In this document: positions 12,176-26,522 of the stretch, one piece after another
Numbering within the stretch: position 1 is the first letter of the stretch
Layout: each line of letters opens with the position of its first letter
Source of the DNA: Eopsaltria australis
Lineage: Eukaryota; Chordata; Aves; Passeriformes; Petroicidae
DNA: 64,000 bases
Direction of reading: 5' to 3'
Assembly: GCA_034509425.1 (NCBI GenBank)
Contig: JAVTVJ010000230.1
Coordinates: 682,001 to 746,000 of the forward strand
Translations under genes and position numbers: made by a program
The notes under the pieces: model-generated
What the model saw: only the letters and a program-made list of their open reading frames with translations
Told to the model about the DNA's origin: nothing
The model's database searches: none

Positions 12176-15100
12176 GATTTATATGTCCTTACATGGTTGC
12201 AGCATTTTAACATAAAAATGAACTTCTGAACCTTACTATTCATATACACAAAAATAGTAATTGAGTGTAATGGAATTTGAGGATGGAGACTTAATGCAAC
12301 AGCAAGGGAAATTTGAATTCTATATATGGAAACCGTGGACGGTCACTGGAGACAAACCAAAAGCACCTCAGGAGAGTTTGGGTTCATGAATGGAGATGTG
12401 AAGAATGGAGGGGAAATGCTTTAGATTGATTCAGTAGTTTTCATACTGGCATAGAAAGGAAGTGTTATGGCTGTACAGCTTCTCTGGGGAAAGCTGGGTT
12501 CAGGTCAACACCTGCACCTCTGGTGAGGGCACAGACTTCTCAATGTCACAGCTTCTTTGGGAACTCGGGCCGTGAAGTTTCCACAGACCTTTCCTTCAAA
12601 ATAGAGTTTTAGCATTGCTATTCATAGCTGTGCTGACCGTGTAATATTTCTTTAAAATCAAGTTTAAAATACCATCAGTGCCTTGGTATTGACAGTTCAA
12701 AACACTTCCGCTCTCAATGGCAGCTAAAGGATTATTGCCTTATAGAGAGAGCTCTGTGGGTTTCAGCCTTTTTAGAAATGGGTTAATGCTAGATTTTAGC
12801 CTATTGACTATTGTTGGAAGCAGATTACTTTGCTTGTATAAAATAAAATCTGACAACCGAAAGTCTTAATGTCTGCAAAAGATAATCTGACCAAATATGT
12901 GGCTGTTCCTAGTGTTTGGTTTGGGGTGGTTTGGTTTTCTCTCAAGACCAGTCAACTCTTTGCATAATTTGCAATTCTGACTGCTAACAAAACAGTTTGT
13001 AAAGCTAAATTAACTTTCTTGTAATAAAATTAGTATTTTAATGAATTTGAAATACCAAAAGAGAATCTTGATTCCTCTTCTTCTCTGGGCTTACTGGGCG
13101 AATTCTTTTTGATTTTTGTTTCAGGGACATTGCCTTACCCAGTATAACATTTTGCAGTTCTGACTTTCAGTAAGTTCAGTGATGATACGTCTTCTGATAA
13201 TGAATAATTATACTGTATTGTGGTCAGGAAGCATTGGTAAAGATTGATGAATACAAATCTGTTGTTTCCTTTGCTGCTGTGGGGCCAAAGTACTGAGCAA
13301 GGGGCTGGAATTTTTTAGCTTTTTGTAACAGCTACCTGAGATGCAGTTGAGCGAATTGTTTGCCTTTTTGTTCTGGACAAATTTCCATCAAATAGACCTT
13401 CTTGTTCAAAAAAAGATTTGGGAGAAGACCAGAATATTTCTCATGCATGTAGGAAAACAATTCTTTTTAATTAAAAAGCTTAATCCAATCTAAATCAGGA
13501 TTAACACCAAGAGGCTTTCAATGAGCCAGCTGGCTCTCCTACCAGAGGGAAGTTTTTTGTACAAAACCACCTTACTGTACACATCACTAGCCCAGACTGT
13601 TTCGGTTTTTACCAAACACAAGATACTCCATATCACACTGACATTAAATTAGGTCAAGCTCTTGCTTGTATAATTTTGGTTTTGCTAATCAGTGTCTGCT
13701 GCAAAGAGATTTATAGTAGTGATGTTGATATGCAACTTTTTGGAGTACGATTGCCATTGCTTGTTACCATGGAGAAGATGGTTGTGGGAAGGTTCGCGTT
13801 AGCTGCTAGTTGTGTCACAAATGTTTTATAATGCATGGTTTCAAACTCATGCTGAGGATTTTATGTGAGCTTCTCTCATGAAAGTCCAGCTGAACTTCCA
13901 GAGTAGGACCAGGGAGGGTCCATGTTGAGAGGACTGCTTTGTAATGTTCCCTCTATGGACTCCTTGAGTCCACTGGAGCTCTAGACCTTTGAATCCTCTT
14001 AAAGTCAAAGGGGAAGAGCACCCCTTGAAGCAGGTGATTATTTTATTTGTAAAGAAACCAGGTTGATACTGCCTCTATTTTTATTCCCAGTTCTGCCTCA
14101 GAATAGCTTGGACTTAGATGTGAAGAGGGGAAGGATGCAGCAAGAGTTTTCCAGAGATAATTAAAAAGTTTCAAAAAAAATAAGTGTTTTTTGTAATTCT
14201 AGCATTTAATTAAAAATAAGGAGGCTTTTGTACTTTCATTTACTTAAAATGGCTTTGATGTTCCTGAAATGTAATTTTTAAGTGGTCTATATGTTGTTAG
14301 AGCTTATCTTTATTCATGCTTATCTTTTTGATCTCCACTGCAGATGAGGTCTTTAGGCTGCAAACCTTGGATTGGGGAAAAAGATAAGGCAGTATTTTTT
14401 ATCTACGTTGATATTTTAGCTACATGAAGTAGCAAATATCTCAATTAACAATTCACATTTTTGAGGGAAAAATGAAACTTACTTCTGATTTATGCATAAA
14501 GCAACCAGGGTATAGAATTAAATTGAAGTTCTTAAATGAAGCTAAGACCAAGATAAATGATTTCCATAAAGAAAACAAAAAATATAATCAAGAGGTTATC
14601 TAGTCTGTATTTTTAAAATGTAATTAAAATTAATTCTGTAATGACTTAACAACCATGGAGCTCATGCAGCACGCAGGCTTATTTCTGTTTTTTTAAAACT
14701 TCTTTCAAAACTTCTGTTTTACACAAACTCCTGTAACAACATTAAGGTTAGAAATCGTGTTTATCGCTGTAAATGCTTAATCTATACATAGCCAGTGTCA
14801 ATTAAGCAAATATCACGCTCTATCTGTTGGTGCTACACAGAGTTCTTGTAAGGTTATTCTTGGTACTTTAACTTCCTAAGATTCCTAGTAAAATATTTAG
14901 CTTTTCTACCTTAACCACGTCAGCTGCCGTTCTGATCAGAAGGCAGTGTTGTTTGCTGTCTTCCTTTTTTTGGCTGTTAGACCAGATGGCAATAGCTTGT
15001 TTTCCAGATTAGGTTAGTTTAGCCAAGAAGTGTGAAGACAAGCAGGGGTATAAGTGCAATATGTTGCAAATAACAGTATATCTTAGCAATTAGTTTTATT

Positions 15101-18100
15101 AAACCTGATGGCAACTTACTAGAATACAGCATTGTCCTTACGTATAGGTCTTTCAATGATTTTAACAGATAGTTTAGTGATTCTTTCTGCTTTTTTGCTA
15201 GTCAATACCTGTTTTAAAAAGTGAATGATTATATGGCTGCAGAAAACTCATATAATAATATAAATAACAAATATATATAACTAAGCACCAGTCTCCAGGC
15301 TGCCTTACTAAATAGAGTCAGACACTTTATATTGATCTTGCTTTTTTTCACTATTTGAATTGGATTTTTCTTGAAGGAGTGACATGCACATTTGTATAGT
15401 GAATGCTTCCGACAACTGTATGTGTGTAGAAAACAGTTCCATTACCTTTTCTTGCTAACACTGGAGACCTGCATTAAGATATAAAGGTACTATAAATAAG
15501 AGCATGCCCTGCTGTTACATACTCAGCTGAGGTTTATTATTTAGAGAACAAACCCCTGGTTTGCAACTATTTTTCTTTGCTCTTATCATAGTCTCAGTGC
15601 TTCATAACAGTTTACTGGCAGTTTTGGGGTTCTGAAAAGCCACAAACCTTTTCCTTGTGTGATTACATCCTTCTCTTCACAGCTATCTGTTTACTTGTCC
15701 TAACGAAACAAGAAATTGCAAGTGGCTGAGAGAAAACAAAGACGAATGGTGACTGTTGAGTTTACTCTCATGCTACTTTATAAACTTGAAGTCAACATTT
15801 GGGTCAAGCAAAACAGATAAGTCTGATGTTGGAAAGCTTATGGAGCTGCTTGACATATGCTTATTTTTAAACATACTACTACGTCATGGCGCCTAAAGAT
15901 GTTTCTTCTGTAGATTTTTCCCTAACTTTATAGTTAGCGTTATGTGCAGTATTCAGGAGTCATAGCAGTGATGCTGTAGTTGGAGCTGAAGATGTGTTTT
16001 ATGTATCCACCTTTTGTTTTAAAGCATTTACAAATTTTTGAAAATTTCATATTTGGTGGAATTAAGCCTTCTGGTTTTTTTCTGTTTTATTGGATGCTGT
16101 TTTACCAAAATATTCACTATAAGCCATATTATTTCTGGGAATAACCATGCTTGTTGGGGTACCTAGACCTTGTTCTAAATATGCAATTCATCTGATGTGT
16201 AACTTACCATGGGATTTTGTCTAGTTTTGCCCTTCCTGGGGCAATTTGAGATGTAGGCCCTTAACTGTCCTACATATTATGTGACTAAGAGACAGGTGGA
16301 CTTAATAGTATATGCATGGTATGCCTGATCTTAAATCCAAAAAGAGCCACAACATAGTCTTTAATTAAAATACTTTGCACTGTAGAATGCTGGAAGAAAA
16401 ATATATAAGGCTATATGTTAACTGTAATCTTAAGAAAAAGAAAAATCAAGAAAGCAAATACTTGGTCAGACCCTAATTTCTCTTCTGTAACAAAATTTAC
16501 AGAAAAATGCAGGCTCTGATGTTCAAATCAGGTTGAATATACATGTGGGCTAGTGATTTCATTTTAAAAGGTAAACCTTTTGTCTTTTAGTTTAAAATCA
16601 AAGCCTTAGCAGTATTATTCACTAATCAATGGGCTTCTACTTACACGTTCAAAATAAAATCCTGGCAAAAATGCTATCTTGAAATAAAGTGATGGATATC
16701 AAACGCTAGTGGAACTGTAGCAGGCTTTTCAGAATTGCTACTTCTAATTTTCAGGCAGCTGCTGCATTAGATTTCAGTTAATGATCTCAGTGCCTGCTTG
16801 GTTGTCTGTGTTGGGATTTTTGAGGGGGGTTATTTTTTCTTTTAACTAGTTCCAGTGAGCATTTGTTGGAGTTTGAAGTTTGGAGTTTGAAAACAATTCT
16901 TTCTGGACAGTTCTGAAGTGCAGAACAGTCTTGTCCTTCTGTTCTGAAAATGCATTAACCGTTACGAAAGAAAATGTTTTGTCAATATTAGTGACTTCTG
17001 CTTGGTCACTAAACTACTGGGGTTTATTACAAAATACCTTTTATACTTATATTTGCATGCATTACTGGAAAAGAAACAAGCTGGAATAAAATTTTTAAAT
17101 TAGTCAATAGAATTTCTTGCTGCTAAGGCAACTGAATTCTTAGAAGGGGAAGAAAACATGGGTTTTTGACCTGACTGAAAAAAACTTTAACTTATTTTTT
17201 CAGTATTATTTTAAGCTTTGTACACTGTTTCCATCCTGGTTTGTGCTTTGCATGGGATCTACACTTGCTATAGGTCAGAACTGGGTTCAGAGCATATATG
17301 TGCTAAGGCTGTCCTGAATTTGAAGACTTTTTAAAGGTAAATGTTAAATTAAAGATTTTAGTAGGTATTTCATGGGCTGATTAAAGACAGCTAGACTTGA
17401 AAACGAGACCAACAGTCTTTTTTGTCTAAAATGCAAATAACTAAAATACCTTAAGGGTTAAGATGTTTTTTATTAGGAAAGTTGTTCTGAACTACACAAA
17501 TATCTAAGAAAAGAAGAAAGCAAAAGGTCCAAATTACTCTTTTAAACAGAATACATTATGGCTGCTGCATAAGGCATTAGCAGTGCTCTCCAGAAGTCTC
17601 ATTCCCCGAACACTATTGCTGTTAACTAAAATTTCTGAAGCTGTGAAGTGGTTGGCAGTAGTGCGTGTGAGGGGCTGGGAATGCAATAGGACAATCCACC
17701 CTCTGTCTAAGGGCACTGGGCTGCTGCTCGGGTACCAGTGTTCTTGCTACGCGACTGAAAAAAATTACCTGAAATTGCATTTTCGTTTCTTAGAAATCTC
17801 TTTTTATTATTTTTGCCCACAAATACATGTTGGTCTTCAATTCATGAAGTTTCTGGAGAACCCATGGTGGTTCTGCTCTTAGTAAAACTTAAAACTAGAG
17901 CAGAATAGAGTTGTTATTTATAAAGGTATTTGAAAAAGTTGTTGTGGTAATACTGATACCTTGCACAAATTTAACTTCTGGGCACTTTTTATTAATTCAA
18001 TCTATACTTTTCCTTCAGATTGAAGTGAATATAGTGACACAAGTCCTCCATGGCCATAAATTGTCATAGCACCATTGATTCTTCCTCTTCTTCTCTCCAT

Positions 18101-19242
18101 CCCTGAAGTATTGATACCTACATACAGCTGCACTCTGTAAGTCGTGTGCTGCTAAACAGCTCCCAGAGGAGGCCACATCTCAGTGACGGATGAAGGCTGT
18201 GTGTATTTGGTGGGTGTTAAAAATGATTCAGAACATTAACTTTGCTACAGAATTATGATTTGGTTTTAAGCTGCTGTTCAGTTTTCATCCTTCATCAGAG
18301 GAGAATGAAGTCCATAGTGAGTAGGTTTGCAGTCCTGCTCAGGTTCAGTATTTAGGCCAATCATGTGTTTAATGCAGCTTTTGGACAGCAAAACAGCTTG
18401 AGAGCTTCTCAGTGCCTCGGGCTACCAGCTGCTTGCCTAACTGGCCTGGGAGCACAGTGGAAAGAAAGCTGAGACACCAAGTCAGCTGGCTTCAGTGTTG
18501 TTCCCAACTGGAAGAAACCTGCTTATTGGTTTAATGTGGCATCCAGTAGTGTAGATATACAGCAACAGTTTGCTCAGGGATGATGCTATCAACACTAACT
18601 GTCCAGTTCCTTCAGGTCAAGTCAGTGTGACTGAGGTTTGAATTCATGTATTTTTCTTCTTTGGGCAGCACTTGAAGGCTGCTGAGCTAAAATTTATTTT
18701 AAGACTGAGTCTTTCCTCATCTGAGTGGTAGCTTTCACAATAAAGCATGGCAGGCACATAAGACACATTGAAGAGAGAGCCTAAATGATATCCATCGATA
18801 CTTACAGAAGGAAAATAGATGTAGAGGACAAAGAACTTAGTTTGGGAAAGTAGAGCAGTATGCTCTGAATTATTCTTCCAGTTACTCAGTGAACTTGATT
18901 TTGACAGCCAGCAAGGCTCAAAATGTGTCTTTCATCAAGAGTGGTAAGTGCTAAGTTAGAGGGTAAAGAAGAATTTCTGATTTTGATAGATTTCTTTGTT
19001 CAGAAATCCCAGGAGGTTCTTATGCTTCTGTGAAAAATGTGAGGAATTTGAAATGTTTGGTTTTGTTAATCTTTAAGTTGTTAAAATCCATGACACACTA
19101 TTTTCTTTGGAAAGATGTTGTATGCAGTTATGCAGTTAACACTTGGATTTGAAGTAAATGCTAATAAGCTTGTTTTACCTAAGACATTTATCTGTTTGAA
19201 TGTGCAAGGAGTGTAGACTAGTAACTGCTTATGATCACAGTT

Positions 19243-19322
19243 ATTTGTTTCTATAATTATTTAAATATTGTTCATTTGGGTGATTTGTTTCAGTAATTAT
19301 GTAAATATGGTTCAGCTGGGTT
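19243..19322. repeat. Diverged 40-bp tandem duplication
   Basis: Two adjacent 40-bp copies start ATTTGTTTCTATAATTAT and ATTTGTTTCAGTAATTAT. They differ at several positions, so this is an old local duplication in intron 1. Confidence 0.7.
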
Positions 19323-22300
19323 TTCAAATATTTTTAGGAGTATGTGTGGGCCCACTGCATTTTCAGAGGTGATTTTATTAGTTGAGATCCTTGGCCTGTC
19401 CATTTCTCTCCCAGTGTTTCTTGTTAGTAACTTTTGAGCTTGTTGAGAAACTGCTTTGACTTGAAAGGGCGATGACCTTGAAGTGATGGCATATGCATAA
19501 AATGTTACTATTAATGCTTCTGCTGAAGGAGAAGACATAACTTGTCCATTATATGTTATTGTCTGGCAGCATCTGACTGGAAAACCAATTTGTTGGTAGC
19601 CATGATATTTTGTGGTTTATTGCTACAAGAGGATGACTCAAGAAATCTAAGTCATGCCAAGAGGCTGAGTTGCAGAAAGAAATAAGATGGAGGATTTAGA
19701 AGAATATGTAGATAAATAGGTGAGAAAACAAGCTTGTTCTGCTGCTTACAAAGCAGCTACTTCAGCCAGCTAAGGACTTTCAGCAAGTTATTCATCTTTT
19801 GGTAAATGATCAATGCAACAACTGTTATTGCATTGGTACTGCCTATGTGCAAACTGTCGCAGTTGATGAAAGTTTGCTTTCAGGACAACTGCAGATGACA
19901 GAACAGAGTTTATCCCAAGGATATAGCAATTATATTGTGTATTACAGTGAAATTAAACCAGCAATAATTAAAGTGTGAGGCAGAATATCTTATGCCTTAA
20001 AATTATCCTGTATTATAGTTTTAGGAAAACCTGTCTTGTATGCAAAGGTATCACTTGTTTAAATGCTGCATATCTCTTCTAATGGGTGTAGTTATGTAAT
20101 GTGAAATTTAGAGTGTATGGTCTTAACCCTGTTTAAGCATTTGGCTCTTAATAATTTTGCATAGGTGTAGAATGTGGTGAAAGCAACGAGACTGTAGGAC
20201 ATTTTGTGCACTGGATCTCTGAGAGGAAAGAAATCACCCATCCTGATTTTTAAAATTTCTTAAAATTGTTTTCAGTGAAAGCAGTCCAACCTTATGTAGA
20301 CAGCTTCTTGTAATCAAAGTTATATTTGCAGGGCTGTCATCTAAGGAGATTTTTGGTAAACACGATTTATTTAGTAAATACTTAACGTCTTCTTCCTCAC
20401 TGTCTTCCACATGTAAAACATCTTTAAAGCATACATTGCATTTTCTACCATATTTCTAAAAACATATAAGCATCATTCATTTTTCAGCCATTGTAGGGTT
20501 TCTACTTCCAAGAATATTCAAAATTTATAGAAGAGCAAATGTAGTTAATCAAATGCCCATTAACTCCTCAAATTCTCTGATTACATAGGTGTCCCAAAGA
20601 CTGTTCTCAATTGCATGTTACCATTACTGGACCTCTGCCCCTCTCCACATAATTAATTAACTAACTAATCTTATCAATAAATAAAATGAGTATGCATCAT
20701 TTTAAGAGCTAAACTTTTCAGTAAGTATCAGAAGAGCTTCCTGACTGCATAGGAAAAACTGCAAACTGCCTGTGACTGGGAAAAAAATGTGCATTTTTAC
20801 AAAACTTGCAGTTTTCGTTGCAGCATTGCTCATAGCACTTCCAGGTGCTTCCTCTGCTTCTCACTTCAACTTCCCTTGCACTTTAGCAGTTCATATCCTT
20901 TGCTTCAGCTTTTGTTATTTACCTGTTGCAGTTATTTCAAAAAGGTGATTTCAGTACTTCATCTTAAAGATCAGTTTTTGTTTTAGTTTGAAATGTAAGG
21001 CCTCCTTATTTTTTCATGATAGGACTGTCTATATACTTCAGGTTTGTGAAGGTTCTGCTCCTTATAGATGAGTTCTTCCTTTCCCCCTCGCTGTGGGAAG
21101 CTGAAGGTGGTTAGATGCAATAGCCTTTCTGCTAATTGCATCCAATCATGCAGCTTTTATATCTTATGCATGGTCTTTAAAGTGCCCTTATCACACTAAT
21201 TCTTGAATCATCAAGGTTTAAAATACCTCATTAGAGGAATACTTCTCATCAATCCTCTTGCAAATCATGGCTGTTTCTCACAAATGTTTCCCTCTTCCAT
21301 GTAAAAGAGGAAGCTTCCCTCTGGGCCAGCCAGCCTTATCCGCCCTGGGGTTCTGTGCAGCTATGATTCAAATCTAGCTTAGATCTACTACCCTGGCGTA
21401 GAAAATACCAATTAAATTGGTTTCATTTCAGCCTCTCTAGGTGGTATTCAGAATCCATGTAGCCTTGGGCAGCCACATGGTTAACTATGTTCCCTACCAA
21501 ATGCTTCCTCTAATCTGTTACTGGCAGGAAGGGGAGAGTTGCCAGCCCCATTTTGCTGTATCCATCTTCAGAGAGATGAAACCTGAGTCTGGTGCCTCAT
21601 CTCTTTCCAAAATAGGACGTTTGCCAGCATTGATGGGAGAGGTAGCAAATGAGAAAGGAAGGAGCAAAAACTGTGACTGATGTAGTGGGGAGCAACAGAT
21701 GTCATGTGGAAAATTGAGATATACTCAATAAGCATTTTCTACAAACATTTTCATACTGATGTAACTTAGTTATGGGGTGTGAGATACGAGCATATGAGAG
21801 AGTGAGTGAGTTTAAGCTTTGAAGCATTTCAGACAGATGGAAGTTTGTGGTTTAAGACAATTTATGTGGAATTACAGGGTAGGCTACTCACAGCTTAATG
21901 ATTCTGCTTTAAAAGTGATTTTATGTTATAATTGAAGAGATTTGGTGAAAGAGAATAGAAGGAGCTGGTCTAAAGAAGCAAGGGAAGTAAAGGCCAAGAG
22001 CTGCTGCTGCTGTTAAAAGTGTGTCATCCATAAAGAGCTATAACCTGTAAAAGAACATAATACAGAGAACTACAGGTTGCTCTTGTGATACCAACTTCAT
22101 TTTACACTGTTGACAAATGCAGATTTCTCTGAATACATTATTAAAGGCAGTGTCACCATAAATGAAGGAGAAAAAGTGCTTTGACACCTTTATTACAAAT
22201 CGTATTAAAGTACATACTTATCTGGAACAGAAAATAACCTGTGTCTCAATCAGCCCAGGGTATTTGATATTCAGCAGTGTTAAAAAAAAAGCTGTAATAC

Positions 22301-23112
22301 TGTGAGTTTTATTTTCCAAATAAGCTTTTAGCACTTGAAGCAATATTCAGTTACTCAGAGTATTTCCCTTTGTATAAAAGGAAAGATGGTTTATTTGCTA
22401 AGTATTCGCTCTGCTGAAATGTGTTGTCTTTCCATGTTTCTTTCTTTTTGACATATTTAATGTATTTCAGTACTCAGAGATCACTCACCTTAATGTTACT
22501 TGTTTTGTAAGCACCTCCTTCTTCTGTTGTTGTCAAACTTCAAATTAATAAAACAACTGAATTTTTGCAATCCCATTTATTGTAATGCTTTACTCCTGGG
22601 GCTTGTATCAATTGAAATAAAAACCCAATGGTTTCATCTGAATGACAGTGCTTCTGCACAGTCAGTTGACTGTGATCTCTCGTGTTAGTATTTCTGCTAT
22701 TTCCGGAAGACTCATATTCTTCAAATTGTTTGATTTATTTCTTCCATTATAATTTTTAACTAGGGGTATTGTTGAAATTATTTGGGATATTTCAGGGATG
22801 TTGCCATTTTGATAGTGCATTATAGACTTTTCTTTAGAGATGACTCTAAAGACAGTGACATCAGTGTGAGTCACAGAGTATGGTCTGTGTTCCCTAAGCA
22901 TTTTGTTTTCTATGCTTTGTGTTCTGTGTTGGACTGTCTTTCCTTCATTTTTATTGATGAAGTTTTGTTCAGATATGTCAGAAATACACAGTACAGCAAG
23001 TGTTTCCTTTATTGCTGAGGAGTTCCTGCTTTTCACCAGATTGTGTTCTAAGGTTTGAACTTCTGAATTGGTGACAGTTACATTGAAACTTTGTATTTTT
23101 CTTCCTTAACAG

Positions 23113-23351
23113 AAAGGGCTATTGCAAGGCATGAAGTCAGAGAAATAGAGCAACGTCATACAGTAGATGGTCCCCGACAAGATGTGACACTGGATGAAGA
23201 AGATGATGTGGTGATAATTTACAACAGAGTACCCAAGACTGCCAGCACATCCTTCACAAATATTGCCTATGATCTCTGTGCAAAGAACAAATACCATGTT
23301 CTACATATCAATACAACCAAAAATAATCCTGTTATGTCTCTGCAAGATCAG
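23113..23351 (+). CDS. HS2ST1: HS2ST1 coding exon 2 (residues 42-121)
   Basis: The exon follows the acceptor AACAG and ends CAG|GTAGGT. Its first two bases (AA) complete a Glu codon begun in exon 1 (phase 1), and 79 full codons follow. It encodes the end of the stem and the start of the sulfotransferase fold. The 5'-phosphosulfate-binding loop RVPKTAST is present, with Arg80, Lys83 and Thr84 in the numbering of the 356-residue protein; Lys83 is a key PAPS-contacting residue in the family. An N-glycosylation sequon NTT lies at Asn108. Compared with the human protein as I remember it, differences are a few conservative or acidic-region changes just before VIIYNRVPK. An upstream in-frame ATG at 23091 is intronic and not a start. 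Confidence 0.97.
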
Positions 23352-26300
23352 GTAGGTTGCTGAATTTGGGATGTCTTTCTGAAAAAAGAGAGGAGCACAG
23401 GAAAAAATTTTGCTATTGTAAACTTGGGTGATCTGATGTAATTGGCTTTTATGTCAAATTTCCAATATAAATGGAATCTAATGTTTTCATATTTTCTTTG
23501 TAGAGAATTAATATTATTTCTTAATAGGCATAGGTTTTTGCTGGGCCACTGGAGGTGTAAGTGTCTGTTTATTGGACAAAAACAAAGCTAAAAAGGGGCA
23601 TGACTGGGGTAGAAATGACCTTTGTTGTAACTATTTTGGCTGTGTAATACTACTTGCCTGTCATCTCCATCTGCAGTGAATGCAGTTTTAGGCAATTTGC
23701 TCTTTGAGTAGTGCAGGCACTGTGCCATGCTGTCAGGGCTAGACTTGTGTCTTTGATACTGGGGCTGGTCAGGTCTCACAGGTGATAAAAAACATACAGA
23801 AAAGTGCTTGTAAATAGCTTGCACTATGAAGGATGGGTCACTTTGCATCCATTAAAAGCTCTCACTAAAATTGCTGTAGTACCAGACTAGAAATTATCAT
23901 GGCTACTGTATTTTAAAAAGAGTATTTTTTAAAAAGATGGTGAGGATTCAATACCCTGTTTTTGTTAGGCTGGGGTGAGGGAGCAGGTTTGTTGGTTTAT
24001 TTTCTTTAATATTTCCTTGGCTGTCCTGAGTGCACTTGCAGAGGACCCAGGTTAGAGATCTGAAACATCACTGTCATCATCCCTTCCTGTAAAACAAATG
24101 TTTCCGAACTCTCTACTGCCGGTTGTGTGCTGATCACTGAAGTTGATATGCAGCAGAGGCAGGAGCTGCTCTGCATTGCAGCATGTCAGCACTGAGCCTT
24201 CCAGCTCCTTTAAGTTCATGTCTGCAGGCTGAAGCAGCTCAGCACAGCTGGACTGGGGCAAAGGGAAGCAGATGCTGAAGGCCTTCCACTTCCAGTTCTG
24301 TATGTGGGAGAAAGGTTGAGGAAGGGATCTCTGTGCAGAGGAAATAATGGAATTGGGTGATACTGGAATCTGTTTTGTGGCAGTGGGGTTGTGTTACTGT
24401 TGAGTGTTTCCTCCTGTAAAATTGTTGCCTAACTATGAAGGTGATACTGTCATGCATGATTACTGTGATTTTTAAGTCTGGTAGCCATCACTCTAGTCCT
24501 GTTCACTGCATAGAACAAGTACTAAAGACCTGTGCACTAAGAGCAGAGTGATTTTTCAAAATATTTAATAAGTCTGTATCTGTTAATTAAAAATCATGCT
24601 CAAGTCAATCATACCTAGTGCTGCGCTTCCCACCAAATTCTGTTTCTGTCAAGGTGTCTCTTGAAATGGAGGTTTGTCCTGAAGGATAAGAGAGCTAGTC
24701 ATTGAATGGGTATAAATTAAATACAGGCTACCTTAAATTTTTACTCCTGTTTCAACTTAATTCAAATAAAATTCGTTCTTCACTGGCTTAGTTTTATATA
24801 AGAGAAACTCTTCATCTACCCTCTAATAATAATTTATTGAAAAATGAAAATCTGTCAGTGCTGAGCATGTACACTATGCTGTCAGTCCTACTTTCATTTG
24901 ATACTATGCTTTTGTCCAAGGTGGTAAATTATGTAGTTTAATCAGACAGTTGATACTGTTCTTCTTTGGTGGCCATTAACTTGGAGATGATGACAGTGAA
25001 GAACTTCATATATTGCATAGTTGTTCAAAGATGCAGAAATAATTATTCATCTTTAATACATGGAGATAACAACTTGCCATTGTAAGTCATAGTGCATAAT
25101 TCTAGAGGTGGCAGGGGGCCTGAGTGGTAACTGATGACATTTACTCTCTGTGGGCTTGGATTAGCATGATATATTCATATGCCCCTTCACCAGTAGAGCT
25201 CATTTGGGTGCATTAGGTGTATATGTGCCAGTAGTAAAATACATAAACATATCATAGAGACAAAACTGTTCTTTTAGTGATACTGTTTGTTAAAGCAAAT
25301 CTCCCTAAGCAAGGTGAAGATTGCCTCAGGCCTGGCAGAATATGTAAATTAGTGAGCCTTCTTTTGTGCAGTATTTCTGCTGTACTTTTTCCAAACTCCT
25401 GTAATTCTGTAACAGATTTTAAGTTCTCTGCCCATATGTGAAACCTTTACTTCTTGAACGCAATATGAAAAAATGATATTTAAAATCCACTCCAAATATA
25501 GTCTGTATCTGATTTGAAATAATCCAATAAGAGTTCCTAACACCCGTTTGAGTTTCAGGTGTAGCTTGTCCCAGCAGCCCTCCTTTATTTTGCAGCACCT
25601 CTGGCAGCAGGATCCTCTTTCCCCAGGCTGGGTCTTGCCTTTGCAGCAAGCTGAGTGCCATGTTGCCCATATTGCATTTCTGACCTGTGTGGTCTGTAGT
25701 AGAAACACTTGCTTTTCTTAATTAACTCTCAGTAGTTGTTTGGTTGAGTTTTATTTGCTGCTTGCATGTTTCAACAGTGACACTTTGTCCATACAAGAAT
25801 GCCTGTGTCACGGCTATCAGGATGGCATACCAGCCACACAAACTTTATTGGTTTTATTACATGGTGAAATTGTCATCTAAAACATTTAAAATTAAATTAC
25901 TGTTCTGCATTACAGCATGTATTCTTGATATAGTATTTAAAAAGTGGATGTGAAAACATTCTCTATACTGTTATGAATGCTACAATTATCCAGTGTTTCA
26001 CTTCTTCAGCTTTCTGTTTTCTCTCTCGTTCTTTTTTCTCCTTCAGTTTCAATTCTTCTCAGAAGAGCAACGTGAAAAATATTATCTTGCTTCCAAGTGC
26101 ATTCTAAAAGTTAGTGTCTCAGAGGACAGCACAGTCATAGTGGCCTTAGTGGTACTTATTTCCTCTGCTAGTGCAGGTTTCAGTGGCTGTCAGAAGTGGA
26201 ACAAGTGAAAAGGCTGCAGCAGCTCCGTTAGAAGTGGAAGTACTGTCATGTGCTCATGAACATTTAAGAATTTTTCTTTTGGAGTTAGAGGGGCTACTGA

Positions 26301-26522
26301 GCACGAGTGCTGCATATGTGCCAGTTGTATTTTTCCTTCTGGGGAAGAACTATTAGTGCAAGGCAGATATCCTGGCTGTACTGTAGCTGAACTCAATCTT
26401 TTCACCATCTCAAATTGCTTCTCAACTGTTCTTGCCTTGAGCTTGCTTGTGGTTGTTCATGGCATGCAGCCTAAGGTGTGCTGCTTGCCTGTTTCCAGCA
26501 TTCCTGACCCTCTGATTCAGAG

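Larger units (their letters stand above)
1..23112 (+). other. HS2ST1: HS2ST1 intron 1 (3' part)
   Basis: AT-rich non-coding sequence ends in the acceptor TTCCTTAACAG at 23112. Open frames here are short, lack recognisable domains and have no splice-linked partners. Apart from the pyrimidine array at 3.1-3.3 kb, the CR1 tail near 9.5 kb, an (AT)n run at 12.16 kb and a 40-bp duplication at 19.2 kb, I see no RNA gene or nested gene. A moderately GC-rich, repeat-free patch at about 10250-10480 could be regulatory. Large first introns of this kind often carry enhancers, but nothing here proves one. Confidence 0.9.

Noticed and set aside
23091..23112. ATG at 23091 as a start for exon 2
   Set aside because: It lies in the intron upstream of a proper AG acceptor, and the family starts in exon 1 with a membrane anchor that is missing here.
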